This document shows positions 38,272 to 46,741 of a DNA stretch of 64,000 nt, one piece after another. A model generated the notes under the pieces. That model was not told the origin of the DNA. It saw only the letters and a program-made list of their open reading frames with translations, and searched no databases. The position numbers were made by a program, and so were the translations under genes. The stretch is from assembly GCA_963781555.1 (NCBI GenBank), contig CAWAGB010000008.1, positions 124,001 through 188,000 on the forward strand, written 5' to 3'. Position 1 is the first letter of the stretch. Each line of letters opens with the position of its first letter. The stretch comes from JAICQM01 sp963781555. GTDB taxonomy: Bacteria > Chloroflexota > Limnocylindria > QHBO01.

Positions 38272-39241
38272 CTACCCGCGAGATGCGCGCCGGGTAAGCT
38301 TGAACGCCCTCGGCGGCAGTTGCGGCAGCTCCGACTGGCCCGCATACAGGAGCCGCGCACGACGCAGGTTCACCGCGTCGTAGCCCACTTCCTCTCCGGG
38401 CGTCTCCATCACGAACGTCGTCCCCGCCAGACGCGGGTCGCGCAGCAGCGCAGCCAAGGCCTTCCGGACCGATGCGCCCGGCCCCCAGGTGCTCGTGCCG
38501 GTCGGTCCGCGAGCCGCGCTCCGAGCGCGAGTCGTTGAGATGGATGAGCGCCAGGCGCTCGATCCCCACCAGCTCTGCGAACCGGTCGATCACACTCACT
38601 GCGCCTTCCGCGCTCGCGACGTCGTACCCCGCGCCCCACAGGTGCGCGGTGTCGAGACAGAAGGCGAGACGATCGTGCCCACGGCTCACGGCCCCCAGAA
38701 TGGCTGCCAGCTCCTCCAGGGAGGCACCGATGGTGTCACCACCGCCGGCAGAATTCTCCAGCACCAGCGTCACCCCGGGCGGCGTCTCAGCCAGGATGGC
38801 GTCCACATTCGCACCGATGCGCGCGATCCCTGCCGCGTGCCCGACCCCCCGATGCGATCCGATGTGGGTGTTCACGAAGCGCGCCCCGAATGCCGGCGCG
38901 CGCTGAAGCTCGTGGATCAGCCCCGCGCGTGATTGGCTGGCGAACGGCTCGGCCGCGCCGGCGAGGTTGATCAGGTAGCTGGCGTGAATGGCGATCGGAG
39001 AGATGCCGGCCCGCGCCGCATAGGCCACGAAGGTGTCGGCATCCGGCGGTGGCTCGGGCCGCCGCCGCCACGCCGTCGGGTTGTCGCTGAAGATCTGCAG
39101 CGCCGTCGCGCCGATCCGTCGGGCGCGCCGCGCTGCCTTCACCAGTCCGCCAATGACCCCGAGATGCATCCCGACCCGCGGCGCATCGGCGGGCCAGGTG
39201 AGGAGCCGGCGCGGCTCGGGGCGTGCCAGAATGCGAGCCAT
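38272..39241 (-). CDS. nfo: Endonuclease IV (AP endonuclease; one frameshift)
   Basis: About 322 residues. TIM-barrel metal ligands: NTHIGSHRGVG, LENSAGGGDTIG, FCLDTAHLWGAGYD, LIHLNDSRSERGSRTDRHEH and METPGEE. An extra G at about 38460 (PEALAALLRD) splits the last fifth. Start ATG at 39241 overlaps the ATG of the plus-strand ORF at 39240 (CATG). Confidence 0.9.
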
Positions 39242-39401
39242 GCAGCAGAACCCCGATCAGCGCGGCGAGCCGGCGCCGCCACGCGACCTCGGCCACGGGC
39301 GACGCGAGCCAGATCCGCTGACGATCGCGCTGGCTGCCTTCTTCATCGGGTTGATCGTGATCGTGGCGATCCTGCTCCTCATGCCGGTGCTGACCCGCTG
39401 A
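39240..39401 (+). CDS. Small single-pass membrane protein
   Basis: 53 residues: polar proline-rich N-terminus, then one membrane helix (about 29-50, ALAAFFIGLIVIVAILLLM). No family recognised. Its start codon shares two bases with the nfo start on the other strand; CAGAAT 7 bases upstream could be its -10. Moderate support only. Confidence 0.5.
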   Translation: MQQNPDQRGEPAPPRDLGHGRREPDPLTIALAAFFIGLIVIVAILLLMPVLTR

Positions 39402-39420
39402 GCAGCTGCCGCGCGCGGCC

Positions 39421-39990
39421 TCACCGCCGGATGACCGGCTCGATCACCCCGTAGTCGCCGTCGCTGCGGCGGTACACGACGCAGATCGCGTTCGACGCCG
39501 CGTTCAGGAAGACGAAGAACGCGTGGCCGAGGTCCTCCATGCGGCCGATCGCGTCCTCCGCGAACATCGGCTCCATGTCGAAGCGCTTCTGTTCCACGAT
39601 CTCGCCGCGGGCCTTCACCTCGTCCGCCGCCACGGTCCCATCCGCCTCGCGGGCCAGGACGGCGGCGGTCTCGTCCAGGTGCCGCTCGCGAACGCTGCGG
39701 GGGCGCTCACGCGAGCGGATCAGCTGCCGCTCGAGCTTGTCGAGCAGCAGGTCGAGCGCGGCGATCGGCGTGGCCGCTGACGACGTGGAGCGCACCACGG
39801 TGCCGTTGGAGACGAGCGTGACCTCCGCGCGGTGCGCGGCATCGGTCGCGTGGGAGGCGTTGGCGGTGAGCTCGACCTCCACCTCGGCATCGGGATGCGC
39901 GATGCGCTCCAGGCGGCGCAGCTTGCGGTCGATCTGGGCACGAAGCGCCTTCGTCAGCTCCAGGTTTCGGGCCTTGACGCTCGTCTGCAC
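39421..39990 (-). CDS. hpf: Ribosome hibernation promoting factor, long form
   Basis: 189 residues with an N-terminal HPF/RaiA domain (VQTSVKARNLELTKALRAQ; EVTLVSNGTVVRS) and the C-terminal S30AE_C dimerisation domain (KRFDMEPMFAEDAIGRMEDLG). The long form dimerises ribosomes into 100S particles in stationary phase. GTG start at 39990. Confidence 0.92.
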   Translation of the reverse strand: MQTSVKARNLELTKALRAQIDRKLRRLERIAHPDAEVEVELTANASHATDAAHRAEVTLVSNGTVVRSTSSAATPIAALDLLLDKLERQLIRSRERPRSVRERHLDETAAVLAREADGTVAADEVKARGEIVEQKRFDMEPMFAEDAIGRMEDLGHAFFVFLNAASNAICVVYRRSDGDYGVIEPVIRR

Positions 39991-40055
39991 GGCTGGGGCT
40001 CCTGCTGCGCGGTGGCCCTCTACCGTACCACCGTAACGGGGGTGCCCCGGGTGGC

Positions 40056-41261
40056 CTATTCGACGAGCAGGATTCCCGTCGGCACCGGGGCCGCCGGGTT
40101 CACCACGCCCGTCGTCACCGCGCCGGGGGCCCCGTATCGCGCCACGAACCAGCCCTTCAGGCAGCCGACCTTGCCGGCCGGGATCGGGCTCACCAGGTAC
40201 GGCGACCCCGGTCCGCTCTTGCATTCCGCGTCGCCGCCCTGGACATACGCATGGTTCAGCTTGAAGCCCACCCAGAACGGGATGTGGTAGTAGAGCAGGT
40301 TGCCGTTGCCGCTCCACTCGGCGTCGATCGGTGCGCAGGTCGGATCGTTGTCCGCCGGCCTGCCGCGGCAGGTGTTGTCGTGGATGGGAATGGCGAGCAC
40401 CGAATCAGCATCCTCGGCCAGCATGATGTTCGCGCCCGCGAAGGCATTGAGCTCGGCCTCGCAGCAGTTCGGGTTACCGGTCTGCGTGTGGAGCCACGCC
40501 GGAATTGGAATCTCGCCATTGCACGGCGTCGTGATCTGGTTCGCCAGGTTGCCGCAGCCGTAGTCGATCCAGCCGACCGACCCGGGGGCCGTGTCGCAAA
40601 GCGGCACGACCGCCATGTTGGCCGTGGTGAGGGCAGCGCCTTCGGGGAGGATCTCGTACGGCTCCCATGTACCGTCGCCGTCGTCCTCGGTGACCGTGAA
40701 GGGCGTCGCCAGCGAGTCGCACACGGTGCCGCTCATCGGGAAGGTGACGGGCAGCACGCCGCACCCGGCGGTCGCGGGGCAGATCGACGGGATGATGCCG
40801 ACGACCGCAGTGGCATCAGCGGTGGTTACGAACTGACCGATGCCGACGACCTGCGCCAGGAAGGGCCGGAACTGCTGGCGGGTGACGGCGCGCACGCCCT
40901 GTGCCCCGCTCGGGATGGCGCCGCCGGCACCGCAGGCCGGCACCGTGGCGCTGGGGCTGTACGGAGCCCCGAGGTAATTCGTGTACTCGGCCGACTCCAG
41001 GTCCACCCCGTTGGCCGCGGCCATGGTCTCGACCGCGCACCCCACGTCGCCGGTCGTGCGCGGCGTACCGATGAGCGACGACTGGACGACCTGCGCGCCC
41101 GCCTTGGAGACCGCGTCCGCCCCGTTCTGCGTCTCGCGCTGCTTGCCCCAGGCGTACCCGCCGTCGATCACCACCCCGACCATGCCCACGATCGCGATCA
41201 TCGCGAGGGCCACGATCACCAGGATCTGCCCGCGTGGATCACGGGGCGTCGAGTCGGACAC
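40056..41261 (-). CDS. TadG-like pilus-assembly protein (cassette 2)
   Basis: 401 residues, GTG start. N-terminal Tad domain: RGQILVIVALAMIAIVGMVG membrane anchor, then IDGGYAWGKQRETQNGADAV. The rest is a large, cysteine-rich extracytoplasmic region (about 20 Cys) without a von Willebrand fold that I can see. Paralogue of the protein at 43746-44942; both share a C-terminal HLGG/NLLYYHI...FK region. Predicted pilus-associated secreted protein. 3 bp after TadE. Confidence 0.85.
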   Translation of the reverse strand: MSDSTPRDPRGQILVIVALAMIAIVGMVGVVIDGGYAWGKQRETQNGADAVSKAGAQVVQSSLIGTPRTTGDVGCAVETMAAANGVDLESAEYTNYLGAPYSPSATVPACGAGGAIPSGAQGVRAVTRQQFRPFLAQVVGIGQFVTTADATAVVGIIPSICPATAGCGVLPVTFPMSGTVCDSLATPFTVTEDDGDGTWEPYEILPEGAALTTANMAVVPLCDTAPGSVGWIDYGCGNLANQITTPCNGEIPIPAWLHTQTGNPNCCEAELNAFAGANIMLAEDADSVLAIPIHDNTCRGRPADNDPTCAPIDAEWSGNGNLLYYHIPFWVGFKLNHAYVQGGDAECKSGPGSPYLVSPIPAGKVGCLKGWFVARYGAPGAVTTGVVNPAAPVPTGILLVE

Positions 41262-41264
41262 GCT

Positions 41265-41741
41265 TCAGGTACCTCCGGCGCAGCTGTTGCCGGGCTCGAC
41301 ACAGCTGTATTCGATTGGGAAGCGGCTCTCGCCCGCAATCTGGATGGAGCCCACGATCGCGCCGATCAGCGGCGTGGCCGCGCTGAACGCGTACGGAACG
41401 CGCACCAGGGCGATGCATCGCGCCGCCGCTTTCCCCGAAGCCACCAGGGCGTCGCACGAGTCGGCCACGTCCGGGGTGCTGAGGCTCCGGAAGTCGACCA
41501 CTACGTTCGCCGGCTGCACGCCGAGCGCCACCGCATGCTGTGCCGCCCGTGACTGGACGTTGGCAGTTGTCTGGTCGACGATCGCCAGCCGTCCCCCCTC
41601 GCGTGCGGCGTTATTCACCGTGTTGAAGGCGTAGACCGCCCGGCCCAGGTCGAAGATGCCGAAAACGACCAGCACGAAGATCGGGAGGATCAGTGCGAAC
41701 TCGACCATCGCCTGCCCTCGGTCGCTACGGCGCCGGATCAT
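41265..41741 (-). CDS. TadE-like pseudopilin (cassette 2)
   Basis: 158 residues. RGQAMVEFALILPIFVLVVF at the N-terminus has the prepilin-peptidase pattern G|xxxxE; AVYAFNTVNNAAREGGR follows. The start overlaps the stop of the PASTA-bearing protein (ATGA). Confidence 0.88.
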   Translation of the reverse strand: MIRRRSDRGQAMVEFALILPIFVLVVFGIFDLGRAVYAFNTVNNAAREGGRLAIVDQTTANVQSRAAQHAVALGVQPANVVVDFRSLSTPDVADSCDALVASGKAAARCIALVRVPYAFSAATPLIGAIVGSIQIAGESRFPIEYSCVEPGNSCAGGT

Positions 41742-42505
41742 GAGTGGGTCACTGTCACGGTGGCCGTCTTCCGCACGCACGCGCCGACCGCCGTGGCCGG
41801 GTTGACGAGCTGGGTCTGGACGATCTTGTTCTTGTTCTGGTTCGGCCCGGTGGTCGTGACGGCCGGTGAGAACGCCCCCGTGAACCCCGCTCCCGTCCAC
41901 GCATCCTTCGCGTCGCTCATCTTCTTGCCGACCAGGTCAGGCACCTTGGCCTCGCTGGCCGCACAGGTCACGGCCGGGGGTGGCGGCCCGCCGGTGGTGG
42001 GCGGGGGCGGGTTCGTGGCGGTGAGACGGCTGATGGCGAACTGCGACTCCGCAGAGAGGGCCACGCCCCCGCCGAGAATTCCGTTTGCCAGCGGCGTGAG
42101 CAGGCTGAATGTGCAGGCGAGCTGCACCACGGCGGGATCGCCGTCGTCCTTGCCGGCGGGGAACGACGGATCCGGGATGGTGCCGGGAATGCTGCAGTTG
42201 ATGGAGCGCAGGTCGCCGTTCACCGTCGACTGGTAGAGCGAGCGCTGGCCGGCTTTGATCGGATCGCTGCCACCAGGCCAGGCATCGGGCACGTGCGCGG
42301 CGCGGTCCGCGGCAATGCGCGTCGCGTTGTTGAGTGCGACCCAGCCGTAGAACACGCGACCGAAGTCGATCGCCATGACAAGCAGAAGGAGCAGCACGGG
42401 CAGCACGAGCGCAAACTCGACCATGGCCTGGCCGCGGCGGCTGCGCGGCCTTGGAATCCGGCCACGGCATGCCGGGATCAGCCCACGAGGGGCGATGGTG
42501 GGCAA
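41738..42505 (-). CDS. TadE-like pseudopilin with one C-terminal PASTA repeat (cassette 2)
   Basis: About 255 residues. TadE N-terminus RGQAMVEFALVLPVLLLLLV, an extracytoplasmic middle of about 130 residues, a proline-rich linker (TNPPPPTTGGPPPP), then one PASTA unit (KVPDLVGKKMSDAKDAWTGA). The PASTA unit is bracketed by cysteines (VTCAAS...VGACVR). The exact start is uncertain: no ATG is well placed, and TTG at 42505 is a guess; the frame is open to 42739. Shorter paralogue of the protein at 45460-46620. Confidence 0.82.
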   Translation of the reverse strand: MPTIAPRGLIPACRGRIPRPRSRRGQAMVEFALVLPVLLLLLVMAIDFGRVFYGWVALNNATRIAADRAAHVPDAWPGGSDPIKAGQRSLYQSTVNGDLRSINCSIPGTIPDPSFPAGKDDGDPAVVQLACTFSLLTPLANGILGGGVALSAESQFAISRLTATNPPPPTTGGPPPPAVTCAASEAKVPDLVGKKMSDAKDAWTGAGFTGAFSPAVTTTGPNQNKNKIVQTQLVNPATAVGACVRKTATVTVTHS

Positions 42506-42627
42506 TGTGACGGACCTCGGGAGCGATACGTCCGTTGTCGGAGATCGGCTGTTAGCTGGATAAGGCCTAACAAAAGCGCAATAGTTGCGTTGTCGGGCAC
42601 CATACACACCGCGAGGCCACTTGGGAA

Positions 42628-42636
42628 GTACCTTTG
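42628..42636. promoter_or_regulatory. GTACCTTTG motif upstream of cassette 2
   Basis: On the minus strand it reads CAAAGGTAC, about 125 bp before the pilin cassette. Confidence 0.35.
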
Positions 42637-42677
42637 ACTGCCCCGCACGGGCCAGTATCGGTGTCGGGCCGCACCGC

Positions 42678-43337
42678 TCAAATCTCGCGAGCGATTGCCA
42701 GGCCGTAGACCGATGTCGCACCGGCAGCGCGAAGGACACCAGCGCATGCCTCGAACGTCGCGCCGGTGGTCAGGATGTCGTCAACCAGGATCACGCGCCT
42801 CGGCATCGCCACAGGACGCGGTGCGAACGCCGCACGGAGGTTGGCGAGGCGAGCTGCGCGGTCGAGTCCGTGCTGACGCAGCGTGGCGCGCGGCCGGTGG
42901 AGGACATCTCGCACTGGCAGATTGCGCGCCTCGCCCATGCACGTGGCAAGCAGGAGCGCCTGGTTGTAGCCACGTTCACGGGCGCGAATCTGGTGCACAG
43001 GCACCGGTACCAGGGTCGCAGGCCCGCTGATCGCGAGCAGGCGATCCAGGGCCGGCAGCGCGGCACGTGCCAGCGGGCGGGCCAGGCGAGTCGCACCGCC
43101 GTACTTGAGACGCTGCAGCGCCCGGCGGGTGGCACCGTCATGGCGGAATGCGGCCATCATCAGCTCGACTGACTCCGCGGCGACGAGGCTCGACGCGTCG
43201 GATGCAAGGAAGGCAGCCTGCGGGTCATCCGCCGCACGCATGGACGCCACGCAGCGGCGGCAGAGGGGCTCGCCGAATGCCTCGCAGCCGGCGCATGAGG
43301 GCGGTAGGACGATCTCGAGGATGCTGGCCAGCGACAT
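42678..43337 (-). CDS. ComF family phosphoribosyltransferase-like protein
   Basis: 219 residues. N-terminal zinc motif CAGCEAFGEPLCRRC; PRPP-binding loop VILVDDILTTGAT near the C-terminus; RERGYNQALLLA in the middle. Related proteins act in natural-competence DNA uptake. It sits between the two pilin cassettes, but no other competence gene is in view. Confidence 0.88.
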   Translation of the reverse strand: MSLASILEIVLPPSCAGCEAFGEPLCRRCVASMRAADDPQAAFLASDASSLVAAESVELMMAAFRHDGATRRALQRLKYGGATRLARPLARAALPALDRLLAISGPATLVPVPVHQIRARERGYNQALLLATCMGEARNLPVRDVLHRPRATLRQHGLDRAARLANLRAAFAPRPVAMPRRVILVDDILTTGATFEACAGVLRAAGATSVYGLAIAREI

Positions 43338-43383
43338 TGCGTCAGCCTGCGCCTCAGGTTCTTATCGGACGGTTAGCCTGCGG

Positions 43384-43749
43384 TTAGTCGAGTGGCCTGA
43401 CGGCCAACTGGTCGCCAACCTGAGTCTCGCTGGACGCGATGGCGCCCACCGGCAGCTCGATGCAGTCCCGAGCGCCTCGGGCCCACCACACGACCCGCCA
43501 CGGGCGAAGGTTGGTCACGGCCTTCGCGACGCGCCCGGATCGGTCGATGAAGACCGCGTCGATCGGAAAGCGCATGAAGAACATGTGGATGCTCTGGGTC
43601 CGCTCGATGAGCAGGCCGGTGCCTGGGTCGAGGCGGTCGACGGAGAGTAGCCCGACGATGCGGTCGGCCATGGTGCTGGCGACACGACACTGAGACGCGA
43701 GGCTCGTGCCTCGCGTCTCATTCGTGATGTTCAGAACGTGCCTCGTCAC
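43384..43749 (-). CDS. DUF192 protein
   Basis: 121 residues. GLLIERTQSIHMFFMRFPIDAVFID and DCIELPVGA are the DUF192 signature. The GTG at 43749 overlaps the TadG stop (GTGA). Function unknown; other members are often exported, but no signal peptide is seen here. Confidence 0.82.
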   Translation of the reverse strand: MTRHVLNITNETRGTSLASQCRVASTMADRIVGLLSVDRLDPGTGLLIERTQSIHMFFMRFPIDAVFIDRSGRVAKAVTNLRPWRVVWWARGARDCIELPVGAIASSETQVGDQLAVRPLD

Positions 43750-44942
43750 CTGATCAGCTGAACGCTCACGGATCCCGGAATCCCGCCCGGCGGAGGCGCT
43801 TCCGTGACACTGCCTCGACCGCTGATGATCGTGAAGTTCCCCGCGAGGCACGACGTGCCACCGTTCCCGGTATCGCACGTGGCTCGATCGTTGCCGTTGA
43901 TATACGCGCCGTGCTGAAGGTTCATCCCGGTGCACGTGGCATTCGCGGTCGAGCAGAACTTGAAACTGGCCATGGAGTTGATGTGATACCACTGGTTCGA
44001 CCCATTGCCTCCCAGGTGGCCAGCGGGGCAGTCGTTGACTCCCGGGCCGGTCGGCGTCGCGTCGCACGTGTTGTCGAACATCGGAATCTGGACGACCTTT
44101 CCGTCGTAGGTCCGGAGCGCCGACTCGATATTGCTCGAGTTCATGTTGCCGGTCGCGGTGATGTAGTACCAGCCCGGCCACGACATCGCAGGATTGCTCG
44201 GCGTGAGGATGGCCGCTTCGAGCTCCGAGGCACCACCGGCGGTCGGTGTCCAGTCGATCCAGCCGACGTTCCCAGGGCCGTTCTTGCAGAGCGGCACCGT
44301 CTGGACGGGGCCGGGAGCCGTGTACAGGATCGAGTTTCCGCTGCCATCCTTCGCCGGTGCAGGATCGTTCTGGCCGTCGCAGCCGAGCACCGTGGTCGGG
44401 ATTGTCACCGGGAGGATCACGCAGCCGCTTTCGGCGGCACACGTGTTCTGCTGATAGCCGACGCGTGCCGTCGCGGTCGCAGTGACGTCCAGGGTGCGGA
44501 TGCCGATGACCGACATGAGGAACGTGTTGACCGTCTGCGCCGTCTGCGCCTGCACACCCTTCGCGCCCGGAGGCAGCACACCGTCTCCGACCTTGGCCGC
44601 CTGGGCCGTCGTGCCGACGACCGCTCCCGCAGCGTTGATCAGGTTGCCGTTGAAGTTGGTATACCAGGCGCTCGGCGTCGCGAATTGGTTGTTGGTTGCC
44701 GCCGTGTTGACAGCGGTCATGACGTCGCCATCGGTCTTTGCCGGCGACACATTCACCAGCGTGCTCGCGAGAACCACGGCGCCGGCCTCCGCGACCGAGT
44801 CGGCAGCATTCTGGGTCGCGCGCTGCTTGCTCCACGCGAAGCCGCCGTCGATGACGAGCCCCACCATGGCGACGATGACGATGAGTCCGAGGGCGACGAT
44901 GACCAGGACCTGGCCTCGATCGTCTCGCTGGGTCGTGTTCAT
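43746..44942 (-). CDS. TadG-like pilus-assembly protein (cassette 1)
   Basis: 398 residues. N-terminal RGQVLVIVALGLIVIVAMVG then DGGFAWSKQRATQNAADSV, as in cassette 2. Cys-rich extracytoplasmic region with a Thr/Asn-rich character. ATG 44942 (MNTTQRDDRG) chosen over the longer frame. Follows TadE by 76 bp and is coupled to DUF192. Confidence 0.85.
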   Translation of the reverse strand: MNTTQRDDRGQVLVIVALGLIVIVAMVGLVIDGGFAWSKQRATQNAADSVAEAGAVVLASTLVNVSPAKTDGDVMTAVNTAATNNQFATPSAWYTNFNGNLINAAGAVVGTTAQAAKVGDGVLPPGAKGVQAQTAQTVNTFLMSVIGIRTLDVTATATARVGYQQNTCAAESGCVILPVTIPTTVLGCDGQNDPAPAKDGSGNSILYTAPGPVQTVPLCKNGPGNVGWIDWTPTAGGASELEAAILTPSNPAMSWPGWYYITATGNMNSSNIESALRTYDGKVVQIPMFDNTCDATPTGPGVNDCPAGHLGGNGSNQWYHINSMASFKFCSTANATCTGMNLQHGAYINGNDRATCDTGNGGTSCLAGNFTIISGRGSVTEAPPPGGIPGSVSVQLIR

Positions 44943-45018
44943 TGCTCGGTTGCTCCTGGTTGGGCGCTTGAGGCCAGGAGCCTCAATGCGTGGAGGAAAG
45001 CTGTAGAAGAGGGGTGAC

Positions 45019-45460
45019 TCATGGGCTGACATACGCGTACTCCACGGCCTGTCGCGTCGTCGACGACATCCCGATGTTGCCGACGATGCTGCTGAGGATC
45101 GGCGTCGCCGCGGAGTAGGCGTAGCTCGTCTTCACCTCCGCAACGCACCCGAGGTCGACCGTTGTCGAGCAGGGATTCCCCGCTGACAGGTCCGCATTGA
45201 GGAATCGGATGGTCACCGTGATTCCGGACTGCAGCCCGACCGCCATTCGAGTTGCCTCGTTGCGGATGACCGTCATGTTCTGATCGACGATCGCGACGCG
45301 GACCGCCTCCGCGAGACGCGTTCGAGATCGTGTTGTACGCGTAGACCGCGCGACCGAAGTCGAGGATGCCCACGAGCAGGAAGATGAAGATCGGCAGGAT
45401 CAGGGCGAACTCGACCAGGGTCTGGCCCCGTGAGTCGCGGCGCCGAATGAGACGTCGCAT
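45019..45460 (-). CDS. TadE-like pseudopilin (cassette 1; one frameshift)
   Basis: 146 residues after removing an extra G near 45311 (SNASREAVRVAIVDQ). N-terminus RGQTLVEFALILPIFIFLLV; C-terminal ATPILSSIVGNIGM is shared with the cassette 2 TadE. The start overlaps the PASTA protein stop. Confidence 0.86.
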
Positions 45461-46620
45461 CAGTTGCCTCCCACCGTCACGCTCGAGCCACATGTATATG
45501 TCTGACCGCCGATGAGCGTCTGCGATGTCACCGTGTAGTTGCCCGATGGTGGGCGGGTGATCGTGAATGCCCCCGTGAACCCGGCCGTCGTGAACGAGGC
45601 CTGCGCAACGTTGACCCTCAGCCCGATGAGCTGCGGCATGGTGCAGCTCGTGGGCGGCGGTGCCGAATGGGTGACGGTGACCGTTGTCGTTGGGACGCTG
45701 CATGCGCCAGGTGACTTCGCGGGGTTGGTGGTCTGCGTGTTCACGATGTTGGTGTCGTTGCCGGTCGCCGGGCTGAACGAGCCCGTGAATCCCGCAGCCG
45801 TCCATTGGCCGCGAGCCTGGCTGACTGTGAGGCCGACCATGTTGGGCACCTTGACTTCGGGCAGCGTGCATCCGTTGACGGTCGTGGTGACCAGCACCGT
45901 GGCGGAGGCGGCCAGGCATGCGCCGGGACTGGAGCTCGGCGACGTGATTTGAGCAAGGACATTTTCGGTATCGGACCCGGTCGCGGGGGTGAACGCGCCG
46001 GTGAAGCCGGCATTGGTCCACGCCAGGCGAGCGCCGGAGACCGTGAGTCCCACGAGATTGGGGACGATCTTGTTGATGCATCCCGCGGCGGGTGGCTGCG
46101 CGGCTGCCACCGCCCCGGGGATCTCACCGGCCTTGATGGGGAACTCCGCCTTTGTGCCAACCGGCAACGGATTGCTGACGATCAGTCCAACGAGCGGGGT
46201 CAGGAACGAGAACTCGCACCGCAGGGTGACCACGGCAAAGTCGCCGAATTCATGCGCGTCTGCCGTCCCAATCGCATTCCGAAAGGTCGGGTCCGGGACA
46301 TCTGCCGTCGTCCAGGCGGTTCGTGCAGCCTTGCCGACCGGCTGGCAGCCGATCGCGTTCATGTCGTTGACGACCTGCTGCCGGTAGAGCGCCTTCAGCG
46401 AGGCATTTCCGGGAGCGACCCACGCCTGCGGATTGAACGCGACTTCGTTGGCGCCGATGCGCGCCGCATTTGTCAGCGCGACGGTGCCAAAGAAGACGCG
46501 TCCGAAGTCGATCGCGAGGAGGAGAAAGAGCACCAGGAGCGGCAGGATCAGCGCGAACTCGACCATCGCCTGGCCGCGCGTTCGTTCGCCGGAGGTGCCA
46601 TGTCGGAAGGGCAGCTTCAT
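45460..46620 (-). CDS. TadE-like pseudopilin with three PASTA repeats (cassette 1)
   Basis: 386 residues. Residues 16-40: RGQAMVEFALILPLLV... pseudopilin anchor (cleavage expected after G16, E21 at +5). Residues 41-175: TadE-type extracytoplasmic part. Residues 181-386: three PASTA units (IVPNLVGLTVSGARLAWTNA; KVPNMVGLTVSQARGQWTAA; MPQLIGLRVNVAQASFTTA). Each unit starts with Cys and has a second Cys late in the unit (C181/C235, C251/C307, C326/C377), suggesting one disulfide per module. PASTA normally binds peptidoglycan in PBPs and Ser/Thr kinases; I do not know of this fusion. A TAGATT -10 and AAAGAGA lie in front of the ATG. Confidence 0.9.
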   Translation of the reverse strand: MKLPFRHGTSGERTRGQAMVEFALILPLLVLFLLLAIDFGRVFFGTVALTNAARIGANEVAFNPQAWVAPGNASLKALYRQQVVNDMNAIGCQPVGKAARTAWTTADVPDPTFRNAIGTADAHEFGDFAVVTLRCEFSFLTPLVGLIVSNPLPVGTKAEFPIKAGEIPGAVAAAQPPAAGCINKIVPNLVGLTVSGARLAWTNAGFTGAFTPATGSDTENVLAQITSPSSSPGACLAASATVLVTTTVNGCTLPEVKVPNMVGLTVSQARGQWTAAGFTGSFSPATGNDTNIVNTQTTNPAKSPGACSVPTTTVTVTHSAPPPTSCTMPQLIGLRVNVAQASFTTAGFTGAFTITRPPSGNYTVTSQTLIGGQTYTCGSSVTVGGN

Positions 46621-46708
46621 GAATCTCTTTGCTCGAGTGAGGTGAATCTAGGACGCACGCTACGGAAGGGACCTTGCCCTCCACCTTGCAGACTGCCCTG
46701 CGCTCAAT

Positions 46709-46736
46709 CGGTACCACCACCGTACGTTGGTACCGG
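46709..46736. repeat. Inverted repeat CGGTACCA ... TGGTACCG
   Basis: 8-bp arms with an 11-bp spacer, just after the histidine kinase stop and 90 bp before the pilin cassette 1 start. It may be a hairpin or an operator; it contains two GGTACC sites 19 bp apart. Confidence 0.5.
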
Positions 46737-46741
46737 GTCCA

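Noticed and set aside
43384..44835. 483-codon frame running from TadG into DUF192
   Set aside because: The upstream part is a shadow of TadG; only the last 121 codons, from the GTG coupled to the TadG stop, are DUF192.
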